Notes under the pieces: model-generated
The model's input: only the letters and a program-made list of their open reading frames with translations
Told to the model about the DNA's origin: nothing
Database searches by the model: none
Translations under genes and position numbers: made by a program
Shown: piece by piece, positions 46,506-56,615 of the stretch
Position numbering within the stretch: position 1 is the first letter of the stretch
How the letters are laid out: the number at the start of each line of letters is the position of its first letter
Assembly: GCA_034770075.1 (NCBI GenBank)
Contig: JAVJAP010000352.1
Location: 434,001 to 498,000 of the forward strand
DNA: 64,000 nt
Source of the DNA: Aralia elata
Lineage: Eukaryota; Streptophyta; Magnoliopsida; Apiales; Araliaceae
Direction of reading: 5' to 3'

Positions 46506-48310
46506 TGAAAGTAGTATGCACACAAGCCAATCATATTTGATATGATGTAACATATACTTTATAATCTTATTCGGTTGTTAAAAGGTATTTTACATTATCT
46601 ACATAGTGCTGTTATATTAAATGTGATAAACCCATAGTTTTGAGCAATGCTTTTAGAATCATGATGGTGATCACGCTAATGAGATCTAAATTCTAGATAG
46701 CTCACAAACTAAAATCGTTCCTAATCGATGGATTACTAAAAAGGGGATTAGTGAATCCGGAAAGATTAGTACATATGTTGCTTGCTCTTATGAAGAGAAT
46801 GATTGATCTCATAATCATTTGTGTGGAGACACTAAAGCAAGTATGTAGGTGCTTATTAGAGAATAAGTTCACTGAACGTGGCTCGCTAAGGAATACCTAA
46901 TGGAGTTTTACTCGCCTGTCAATAGGAATTTCTCTAGTGATAGTAGTACAAGTGATCCTTGGACTTGAGATCATCATAGTATCTTGTGTATGATGAGTTA
47001 TATTTTGACATGTCCCTTAAGACCTTTAGGGTATATCAAAGGGTATGATTGGGTATAATAAGTTGTACATGGAAATAGGTGAATGATCAACAAAGAATCT
47101 ACCACTTCTAGTAAAAGGAGAGAATGTCCTATGTGATTCGATAAATGACGACTCAGAAGTCTTTGGCCAAAGCAGAATGAAATTAGAAAAGAGTTTCTAA
47201 TTTGCATTAATCAGAGTTGTGCATTTTAGAATCGAAATACATATAATTAAATAAAATAAGACTTGACAGTAATTCCATGTCTTATATTTAATTGGGACAT
47301 TGTATGGTAGAAGGATTGAATTGTACGGTAACTATGCACTGAAAGGTTCTTTTATGATTAATGTTGAAATCTATATTATCTGGAAAGTCGTTTGATCGCT
47401 AAGGGGGCTTACCTTTATTGTAGAATAAATATTATTTATTTAAATGAATTAAATAGATTAATTTATTTATTTAAATAAGATTAGAATTGTTCTAATTGAT
47501 TTATTCACAACCGGTTTAATATGGAAGAACCTAAAGGGTCACACCGCAAAAGGAAAATATTTATTTAAGAAAGTAAATGACATAATTGTAATAATAAGTT
47601 AAGTGTATTTAATTTAGTCTATGGAGATAGAATAAATTAAATATCTTAATATTTATTATTTAATATTTTAGAAATATTAAATATAAATTAATAAGAGGAG
47701 TCTTATTATTATTATTACTATTACTATTATTTAATTCCTAATAGGGATTGAGAATTAATTAATAGAGGTACTCTCACATGAATTCCTAATTGGATTAGGA
47801 GTTTAATTTAATTAAAGGAGTTTAATTAGAATAGAAACCCTAATCCTAAATAGTTTAGGGAAGGGTTTTCCTACATCTATAAATAAGAGAAGTCTTATCA
47901 TAGATTAGGGTTACACACACTCTTGCATAAGAATTGTAGAGAGTACTTATAATTTCTATAGAAATAGAAACTAGGGTTTTTGCCAACACCCATCTTCTTG
48001 AACAAGTATTATTCCTTGGTGGATCACCTCTAGAGGCCAAACACTTGGGTGACTAACGTTGATCAAAGGAAAGAATTTAATCGGTGGAATTCAAGGAGAA
48101 CGCGAAGGAATTGGAGGTGAACTTGTACCTGAGGAAGCTAGAATTCTACAAGGGTATAATTCTTATTCTCCATCTCTTTCGTTTAATTAATAATTGTGCA
48201 TAAAGAAAGATCATGGTGATGGTTTGTATAAAATTTTAAAATCTGATTTTATCGCGCTTACGCTTTATTAATGTAATTTGATTGCATGTTCGCGTTATAC
48301 AAACCTAACA
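46506..48310 (+). repeat. Copia 3' LTR (1,805 bp)
   Basis: TGAAAGTAGTATGC...AACCTAACA. It is the inverted relative of the solo LTR at 18113-19898, with moderate divergence. Satellite starts directly at 48311. No matching 5' LTR exists in the window. Confidence 0.9.
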
Positions 48311-49428
48311 CTAATCACCTCTTTCTTTGACAATTTGAAGGAACGAATGAAACAATAAGAAGGTCTCCCTAAATCATGACTTGTGTGAGATGTACACATC
48401 GTTTTGAATGCGATAGTGATGGGATTACTCCTTTTGATGCTAATCAAAGTAGAACAAAGTAATAGGACTCCTAATCACTTCTTTTTTTGATAATTTGAAG
48501 CAACTAATTAAACAATAAGAAGATCTCCCTAAATCATGACTCATGTGAGATGTAAGCATCCTTTTGAATGCGATAGTGATGCGATTGCTCCTTTTGATAC
48601 TAATCAAACTAGAACGAAGTATCACCTCTTTCTTTGAAAATTTGAAGGAACTAATAAAACAATAAGAAAGTCTCCTAAAATAATGACTTGTGTGAGATGT
48701 ACACATCGTTTTGTACGTGATAGTGATGAGATTGCTCTTTTTGATGCTAATCAAACTAGAACGAACTAATAGGACTCCTAATCACCTCTTTCTTGGACAA
48801 TTTGAAGGAACTAATAAAACAATAAGAAAGTCTCCTAAAATCATGACTTGTGCGAGATGTACACAATGTTTTGAATGCGATAGTGATGAGATTACTCCTT
48901 TTGATGCTAATCAAACTAGAACGAAGTAATAGGACTCCTAGTCACCTCTTTTTTGACAATTTGAAGAAACTAATTAAACAATAAGAAGATCTCCCTAAAT
49001 CAAGTCTTGTGTGAGATGTAAGAATCATTTTGAGCGCGATAGTGATGCGACTGCTCCTTTTGATGCTAATCAAACTAGAACGAAGTATCACCTCTTTCTT
49101 TTACAATTTGAAGGAACTAATAAACCAATAAGAAATTCTTCTAAAATCATGACTTGTGTGAGATGAACACATCGTTTTGAACGCGATAGTGATGGGATTG
49201 CTCCTTTTGATGCTAATCAAACTAGAATGAAGTAATAGGACTCCTAATCACCTCTTTCTTTTACAATTTGAAGGAACCAATGAAACAATAAGAAGGTCTC
49301 CCTAAATCATGACTTGTGTGAGATGTACACATCGTTTTAAACGCGATAGTGATGGGATTGCTCCTTTTAATGCTAATCCAACTAGAACGACGTATAAAGG
49401 AACTAATGAAACAATATGAAGGTCTCCC
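48311..49428. repeat. Satellite array, block 3 (~7 monomers)
   Basis: Same monomers as before. This segment is almost the same as 56917-58035 in block 4, including rare variants (GTGAGATGTAAGAATCATTTTG; TTTTAAACGCG), so the two are a segmental duplication. Confidence 0.93.
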
Positions 49429-50363
49429 TGATAGACTCCACGGCACGCTTGCGTGGGGTGGTCGTCGCCCGGATCGTTTCCAACAAGTTGATAGGATGGA
49501 TAGCTTGCAATACCTTAACCCCTCGCCTATATGTAGACGGTAATCTTGGTACAATTGCTTGCAAATGAATTATGCGTAGGATGAACACCAACGACACCTC
49601 GACCCCTCGCTTATAGTAAAGCGGTAACCTTGGTACAATCGACGATTGATGCGGTAGAAGACGCCACACACAACTATGATTGGTTGTATGATAAGTCGAT
49701 TATGAATCTTAAAGAAGAACTAAGGAACACTTAGGAATTCTCAAAGAACCATAAGTAGAGAAACAAACTCACAATAATGATGATAATCTGAATATTAATT
49801 GGTCACCATTCAAGTTTACAATAGCACCTATTTATACTAGTTTTAGAAACAAACTAGAAGCTTTTAGAAGCACACACTTGTTGAAATACAAGCTCACAAA
49901 TGTTGAAACATAGCAATCAGAACACATGTAATTGATCCTAAATACTGATATCATGTTTTGGGTGAAAGAAGGTTCGAAAATCAAGAAAGTCAAAAAATGA
50001 CAAATTGCATCCAGGAGGTTCTCGCCGGGGCGAGAGAAATGTGCTGGAAAATCTCGCCGGGGCGAGAGATTTGGCTTGGAAAAACCTCACCGGGGCGAGA
50101 AAATATGCCTGTGAAACCTCGCCGGGGCGAGCTAGCCTGTACCATGCAAACTGTTTTCTTTCATCGTTTTGATCGCCAAGTCCATTCGTAACATGTTTAC
50201 AGGTTTCATACGCTTGGACTCCACCGTCATGACTTCTATACTTGATCCCACCTCGTTCCATAGTTCACGGATCATCCCGTTAAGTCCGTCTTTGAAGGTT
50301 TTAGCTCGAGCTATAGTAATGGGTCCAAGTGACAATTGCAATGGGTCTTCTCGGGTTGTGTCA
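49429..50363 (-). repeat. CRM 3' LTR (935 bp)
   Basis: Minus strand TGACACAACCC (50363) to GGAGTCTATCA (49429). Contains the end of the pol frame (to 50132) and palindrome cluster 8 with four copies. Confidence 0.9.
50021..50131. repeat. Palindrome cluster 8 (4 copies) in the CRM 3' LTR
   Basis: CTCGCCGGGGCGAG or a one-base variant at 50021, 50053, 50086 and 50118. Spacing is 32, 33 and 32 bp, with unlike 18-19-nt spacers. The last copy abuts the end of the pol frame at 50132. Confidence 0.9.
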
Positions 50364-50503
50364 CGGGTTTCTGGATCATGGATGTCCTCATCATACCTCT
50401 CCTCTTGAAAAGGATTTGTCCTCAAATCTTCACCTACATCAAACGGGCTTAGATCAGAAACATTGAAAGTTGCACTAACAGTATACTCACCGGGTAAGTC
50501 CAT
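50132..50503 (-). pseudogene. CRM pol C-terminal tail, extending into the 3' LTR
   Basis: Open frame of ~120 codons with LPGEYTVSATFNVSDLSPFD near its start, the conserved segment after the integrase. It runs across the LTR border (50363) and stops at 50132 inside the LTR, so ~77 codons are LTR-encoded. It includes PITIARAKTFKDG, a segment found at Ty3 pol ends. The bases before it show a deletion of ~45 nt plus a frame change relative to the family, between RGDG and LPGEY. In CRM elements this tail carries the region thought to guide centromeric insertion; I infer that role only from the family. Confidence 0.7.
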
Positions 50504-51326
50504 CTCCTCTCGGGAGTAGTTTCGAACGCCTTTGAGCAGGAAATCTTTCCTTACGCATGTGTAGCCATACCTAATCCCCGGGTTCGAAGATTACTTGACG
50601 CCGACCCTTGTTGGCCTGTTTGGCATATTGATCCATCTTCTTCTCAATGTTGAGTCTTGTCTTCTCATGTAACTGCTTAACAAAATCAGCTTTGTTTTTG
50701 CCATCCATGTTAGTATATTCGGAAACAGGTAATGGTGACAAATCCAAGGGTGTTAAAGGATTAAAACCATACACAATTTCAAAAGGTGAGAATTTTGTAG
50801 CAGAGTGAACAGACCTATTATAAGCAAACTCAACATGTGGTAGACACTCTTCCCAAAGCTTAATATTCTTTTTAATGATAGCCCTCAATAAAGCAGATAG
50901 AGTCCTATTTACTACTTCCGTTTAACCGTCAGTTTGTGGATGACAAGTAGTTGAAAACAACAGTTTAGTTCCTAGTTTACACCACAAAGTTTTCCAAAAA
51001 TAGCTCAAGAACTTAGCATCTCTATCCGAAACAATTGTTCGGGGCATGCCATGCAGACGCACAATATCTCTAAAGAATAAATCAGCAATATGGGATGCAT
51101 CATCAGTCTTGTGACATGGGATAAAGTGTGCCATTTTTGAAAACCTGTCCACAAACACAAATATAGAATCATGACCATGCTTAGATTTAGGTAAACCCAA
51201 TACAAAGTCCATAGACAAGTCAATCCAAGGTTCACTCGAAATAGTTAATGGTGTGTATAGCCCATGGGGTTGAACACGAGATTTAGCTTGACGACATGTA
51301 ATGCATCTATCGCAAATTCTTTCCAC
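50504..51326 (-). pseudogene. CRM integrase, broken
   Basis: Minus-strand frame from MERICDRCITCRQAKSR at 51326 (end of the HHCC zinc domain), through the catalytic Asp in SMDFVLGLPKS and the second Asp in VSDRDAKF, to HPQTDG. A TAA (50922) falls two codons before the catalytic Glu. The same frame continues with MRAIIKKNIKLWEECLPHVE to a TAG at 50571 (EPGD). A one-base shift separates it from the RNase H/zinc-domain frame at ~51320. Enzyme not functional as read. Confidence 0.85.
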
Positions 51327-52335
51327 ATCTCGTTTGAATATGAGGCCAATAGAAATGTTCTTTTATTACAGATAAGGTCTTATCGATACCAAAATGTCCC
51401 ATCAAACCACCTCCATGTGATTCTCGAACCAATAACTCACGCAAAGAACATGCAGGTATACATAACCGATTCTCACGAAACAAGAATCCATCCATCTTGA
51501 AGTATTTACCTACAACATTCTTTTCACAACTTTTAAACTCTTCACAAAAATCATGGTCATTATCATATAATTCTTTGATTTGTTCAAAACCAAGTAATTT
51601 TGTGTCAAGAGTATTTAACAACACATACCTTCTTGAGAGAGCGTCAGCAACGACATTCTCCTTACCTTGCTTATACCGAATGACATACGGGAATGTCTCG
51701 ATGAACTCCATCCATCGTGCATGTCTCTTGTTCAACTTGTGTTGGCCCTTCAAATATTTCAATGATTCATGATCCGTGTGAATTACGAACTCCTTAGGCC
51801 ACAGGTAATGTTGCCAAGTCTCCAATGATCGAACTAAGGCATATAACTCCTTGTCATAGGTAGGATAGTTCAAAGCTGTTCCACTCAATTTTTCACTGAA
51901 ATATGCAACGGGTTTTCCTTCTTGCATCAACACAGCTCCAATGCCTAAACCTGAAGCATCACATTCAATTTCAAAGGTTTTAGTGAAATTTGGCAATACA
52001 AGTAAAGGAGCGTTAGTTAATTTTTCTTTAATCAAATTAAACGCTTTTTCCTGTGCATCACCCCACTTGAATCCTACACTCTTTTTGATTACTTCGGTGA
52101 GTGGTGTTGTGACTTCGCTGAAATTCCTTACAAACTGTCTATAGAAACTTGCGAGCCCATGAAAGCTACGAACTTGACTGACATTCGTAGGAGTTGGCCA
52201 TTCTTGGATTGCACGTACCTTTTCTTCGTCAACCTGTACTCCCTGTGTACTAACAACAAAACCAAGAAATACAACTTGATCTGTACAAAATGTGCATTTG
52301 TCCATATTAGCATACAATTTTTCTTTTCGAAGCAC
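51307..52335 (-). pseudogene. CRM RT end, RNase H and integrase zinc-domain start
   Basis: An open frame of 342 codons with LRKEKLYANMDKCTF (RT thumb), SFHGLASFYRQFVRNF, RNase H with FEIECDASGLGIGAVL and TYDKELYALVRSLETWQHYL (catalytic Asp and Glu present) and HTDHESLKYLKGQ. Then VVADALSRRY and the first half of the integrase zinc domain (HGGGLMGHFG). It is shifted by one base from both the RT segment upstream and the integrase downstream. Aside from these two shifts the segment is well kept. Confidence 0.88.
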
Positions 52336-53584
52336 ATCTAGGACAGATTATTATATGCAATGCATGCTCAACTAAATCTTTGCTATAGATCAAGATATCA
52401 TCAAAGTAGACAACTACAAACTTTCCAATGAAGGAGCGCAAAACATGGTTCATTAGTCTCATGAACGTGCTAGGAGCATTAGTTAAACCAACAGGTAAGA
52501 CTAACCACTCATAAAACCCATATTTTGTTTTAAAAGCAGTTTTCCATTCATTTCCTTCATGCATTCTAATCTGATGATAGCCACTCTTTAAATCAATTTT
52601 AGAAAACACACAAGATCCATGCAATTCATCTAACATGTCATCTAACCTAGGAATGGGATGCCAATATTTTACCGTGATATTATTTACCGCTCGACAATCA
52701 ATGCACATACGCCACTTCCCATCTTTCTTAGGTACTAAAATAACAGGAACCGCACATGGACTCATGCTTTCCCTCACAAAACCTTTGTCCATTAGCTCGT
52801 CAACTTGCCTTTACAATTCCTTTGTTTCCTCTGGATTGCTTCGGTATGCCGGGCGATTTGGAATGGTCGCGCCTGGGACAAAGTCAATTTGATGCTCAAT
52901 TCCCCGAATTGGTGGTAATCCCTGTGGAAGTTCCTCGGGAAATACATCCTGATAATCCTGTAAAAGAGCAGAAACAACACTAGGCAAAGAAGGATTATTA
53001 GCGTTAGTATTTAAAAGTGCCTCTTTATACCGAAGTATAATCATTGGCTTTTTAAAATCTAAAGCTCGCCTTACATCACTCCTATTTGCAAAAATATTTG
53101 TTTTTCTCTCTTCTTTCTTTTTTTCTCTCTCTTTTGTTTTCTTTTCATGATCTCTCTGTAAGTGTATTTGATCCTCATGCACTTGTTTTGGTGACATAGG
53201 ACACAAGGTAACTTTTCTTTGATTGTGAACAAAAGAGTACTCATTAGTAAAACCATCGTGTTTTACTCGCCGATCGAACTGCCAAGGTCTCCCAAGTAGT
53301 AAATGACCTGCCTGCATAGGAACTACATCACAAAGAATCTAATCCACATACTTCCCAATTGTAAACGGCACTGATACTTGCTTGGTAACCTTGATGTCGC
53401 CGCTGTCATTGAGCCACTGCAATCGGTATAGGTGAGGATGTTTGGATGTTGTAAGTCCCAATTTTTCCACCATTGTTATGCTTGCCACATTTGTACAGCT
53501 CCCACCATCAATTACAACACAACAGATCTTACCATTTACCATGCATCTAGTATGAAATAGATTCTCTCTTTGCTCACTGCTTTC
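52336..53584 (-). pseudogene. CRM protease and reverse transcriptase, broken by stops
   Basis: In one frame. Protease has VVIDGGSCTNVASITM (~53500; Asp-Gly-Gly is the form seen in CRM). TAG follows at 53339. A linker has a Lys/Glu-rich stretch (HEKKTKEREKKKEERK). FPEELPQGLPPIRGIEHQID marks the RT start. TAA is at 52811. Then come DKGFVRESMSPCAVPVILVP, the fingers and palm with CIDCRAVNN, and the catalytic YFDDILIYS (~52400). A one-base deletion near 52350 throws the frame off after EHALHI. All catalytic residues are present, but two stops lie within the polyprotein. Confidence 0.88.
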
Positions 53585-54826
53585 TTATTTTACCTGTGTA
53601 CTAAGCATTCTCCGTGTAACCAACACTTCGCCATGCATAACAACCTCCCTATCTTCCTCCAATGGTGGCATATAGTCATTGTCACTATCTTCTTCCTCGG
53701 TCTCCAAATCCCCATTATCAAGCAATAACATAGTTCTTTGATTTGGGCATTGATTTGCAATATGTCCCCTGCCTTGACATTTAAAGCATACAATATCTCG
53801 AGTACGACTAGTAGAAGGTGTATTAATTTTACCTTGCACTACTTGAGTAGCCGCTCCTTGCTTGATTTCTGGCTTTATCTTGAAAGTAGATGGCTTTTCC
53901 TCACGCTTCACATTATTGGGTTTCCATGATGAACCTGTGGTAGGATTTGTTGGCTAGCCACCTCTCCTCTTAAGTTGCTTCTCTATTTTGATAGCCATGT
54001 GCACCATGTCTTCTAATACCACATAATGTTGACGCTCCACCAAATCTGCAATATCCCAATTTAACCCTGCTGAAAATCGGGCCATGGTTGCCTCATTATC
54101 CTCGTCGATGTCAGCTCTAGCCATTAGCATCTCCATTTCCTTGAAGTAGTCCTCCACACTCTTGCTTCCCTGTCTCAAATTTTGTAAGTTTCGAAACAGA
54201 TCTCGATAGTAGTGGCTTGGGACAAACCTCTTTTTCATTACAGCTTTCATTTCTGCCCAAGTCTCTATTGGACGTTCTCTGCACCTCCTTCGGCTGGTCA
54301 TTAATTGATCCCACCAAGTAACTGCATAGTCGAAAAATTCGGTAGCTGCAATTCTAACTTTTTTGAGATCCGAGTAGTTGTGACAGTCAAAGATCCACTC
54401 CATTTTCCTCTCCCATTCTAGATATGCCTTGGGGTCACTTCTGCCTTGGAATGTGGGAATTTTCATTTTGATGCTATCAAGGTTGTTGTCCTCTCGATTT
54501 CGGCCGCCTCTATCCTTTGCAAAATGTCTCCTAGGGATAAAGTCAGTTTCTCGATCCTCTTCCTCACTAAACCTTTCATCATAGTAATTTGTCTCCTCTA
54601 GCCTTGCTTCCTTTTGTTGTGTCTTTCCTTTTGGGCGCCCACCCGGAGGGTTTTGAGTTCGTTCCCCTCGAGTGTCACTCAATTGATCGATGCGATCATG
54701 CACTTGTTCCATAGCCATCTCCAATTGTCTAGAAAATTCTTTCATCATAGCCTCCATCATGAGTTTTGGGTCAAAATTCGATGTAGAAGGTTCATTTTCA
54801 ATTGTCTTATCTCTTGTGTTAGACAT
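53585..54826 (-). pseudogene. CRM gag with zinc knuckle
   Basis: Starts at the Met of MSNTRDKTIENEP (54826); an upstream in-frame Met at 54934 precedes unrelated residues, so I use the inner one. The gag core PTFQGRSDPKAYLEWERKME and DYAVTWWDQL, then SVEDYFKEMEMLMARADI, ends in KIEKQLKRRGG at a TAG (53954). The same frame continues with the zinc knuckle CFKCQGRGHIANQC (CX2CX4HX4C, ~53780) and stops again at 53585. Gag would form the particle and bind the RNA. The two stops split capsid from the zinc knuckle and from pol. Confidence 0.88.
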
Positions 54827-55250
54827 ATTTCCTGCAAAACAAAGATTAGTAGAAAACAAGTTCCTCACCACTCCCCTGCGTGTTTCACTCAAACAATATA
54901 TCACACAAATAGGAAATGCTCGTGTATCACACAATTAGGCTTTTACCCTCACTTAGACTTACTACTCTTGCCTTTTTCCGCTCGTAGTTCTCTCTAATAG
55001 GTTCTTTTAAAATTCTCACAAATATTACCTCAATTCTCTAATTACAATCCAATAATAACTTATCAATGATACAATATAGAAAGTACGACTCTCCACAAGA
55101 CTTCTAAACGCCAAATATGATTCTTGCAAATGAAAATCCCAATGATAGCAATTCAACAACACAAATTTTCTGCTATATATTTTATGCAGTTTTTTTTTTT
55201 ACTATAATTCAACAACAAAAGTAAAGATAAGTAACTTGATAGGAAACTTA
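54827..55250 (-). other. CRM leader between primer site and gag
   Basis: About 420 bases of AT-rich untranslated leader with no coding frame of note. Confidence 0.6.
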
Positions 55251-55262
55251 GCTTTGATACCA
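55251..55262 (-). other. CRM primer-binding site (tRNA-Met type)
   Basis: Minus strand TGGTATCAAAGC, one base from the usual TGGTATCAGAGC, two bases after the LTR end. Confidence 0.85.
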
Positions 55263-55264
55263 AA

Positions 55265-56215
55265 TGATAGACTCCACGGTAGGCTTGCGTGAGGTGGTCG
55301 TCGCCCGGATCGTTTCCAACAAGTTGATAGGATGGATAGCTTGCAATACCTTAACCCCTCGCCTATATGTAGACGGTAATCTTGGTACAATTGCTTGCAA
55401 ATGAAATATGCGTAGGATGAACACCAACGACACCTCGACCCCTCGCTTATAGTAAAGCGGTAACCTTAGTACAATCGACGATTGATGCGGTAGAAGACGC
55501 CACACACAACTATGATTGGTTGTATGATAAGTCGATTATGAATCTTAAAGAAGAACTAAGGAACACTTAGGAATTCTCAAAGAACCACAAGTAGAGAAAC
55601 AAACTCACAATAATGATGATAATCTGAATATTAATTGGTGACCATTCAATTTTACAATAGCACCTATTTATACTAGTTTTAGAAACAAACTAGAAGCTTC
55701 TAGAAGCACACACTTGTTGAAATACAAGCTCACAAATGTTGAAACATAGCAATCAGAACACATGTAATTGATCCTAAATACTGATATCATGTTTTGGGTG
55801 AAAGAAGGTTCAAAAATCAAGAAAGTCAAAAAATGACAAATTGCATCTGGGAGGTTCTCGCCAGGGCGAGAGAAATATGCTAGAAAATCTCGCCGGGGCG
55901 AGAGATTTGGCTTGGAAAAACCTCGTCGGGGCGAGCTTCTCACTGGGGCGAGAAAATAGGCCTGTGAAACCTCACCGGGGCGAGCTAGTCTCTACCATGC
56001 AAACTGTTTTCTTTCATCGTTTTGATCGCCAAGTCCATTCGTAACATGTTTACAGGTTTCATACGCTTGGACTCCACCGTCATGACTTCTATACTTGATC
56101 CCACCTCGTTCCATAGTTCACGGATTATCCCGTTAAGTTCGTCTTTGAAGGTTTTAGCTCGAGCTCTAGTAATGGGTCCAAGTGGCAATTGCAATGGGTC
56201 TTCTCGGGTTGTGTC
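55265..56215 (-). repeat. CRM 5' LTR (951 bp)
   Basis: Closely matches 49429-50363. Its outer end lacks the terminal TG (GACACAACCC kept), where it meets the LINE-like tail. It has five palindrome copies against four in the sister LTR. Confidence 0.9.
55857..55984. repeat. Palindrome cluster 9 (5 copies) in the CRM 5' LTR
   Basis: Units at 55857, 55889, 55922, 55939 and 55971. Spacing is 32, 33, 17 and 32 bp. The pair 55922/55939 replaces the single unit at 50086 of the sister LTR. Confidence 0.9.
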
Positions 56216-56615
56216 CAAGTGGCGCTACAAGTTTTCTTTCTTGCTATGGGCGATTTGCTGCTGGTTCTGCTTGTTTAGTAGTGTGTCGTTTGTTGGATGA
56301 CTCAGTTTTGGTTGTGCTAGCTTGTTTGGTTTTGGTCTTTGTTTTGGGCTGCTGCTTTGGTGCTGTTGCGGGGCTGCTATGTTGTACAGCTGCTACTGAT
56401 GTCATGTTGATGCAGCTGCTGGGTTGTTTTCATTTGGGTCGTCCTATCTTGGCTAGTCTTCATTGATGTTTTATGTTTGTTTTGTTTTGGGCTTCTGCCA
56501 TGTTATCTTTTATTGTCCTGACATCATGGGGCCTGTCCTATGATTTCCATGCATTTCTTGATTGGGGGTACATTGCTTTTCTCTTTAATACAATTTAAAT
56601 TTAGCGAAAAAAAAT
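56216..56615 (+). mobile_element. LINE-like retroposon, 5'-truncated, with A-tail
   Basis: T- and G-rich non-satellite sequence ending AATTTAGCGAAAAAAAA, similar to the tail of the element at 36717 (AAATTTAGCAAACAAAAAA). Satellite resumes at TGAAGTAATAGGACTCC. It adjoins the damaged LTR end on the left. The open frames inside are not conserved elsewhere. Confidence 0.55.

Larger units (their letters stand above)
49429..56215 (-). mobile_element. CRM-type chromovirus (6.8 kb), inserted in the satellite
   Basis: Two LTRs of ~0.94 kb flank a minus-strand gag-pol with the order gag, zinc knuckle, protease, RT, RNase H, integrase, C-terminal tail. Sequence blocks such as DECHGS-type RT (LDDMLDELHGSC), FVLGLPKS and CHKTDDASHIADLFFRDIVR are those of the CRM (centromeric retrotransposon) lineage. 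The pol frame extends into the 3' LTR, another CRM trait. The left end is in satellite (GGTCTCC|C). The right end has lost its last bases and adjoins a LINE-like tail, so no target duplication is visible. A duplicated satellite at ~58035 is an uninterrupted counterpart of the insertion site. Confidence 0.88.
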
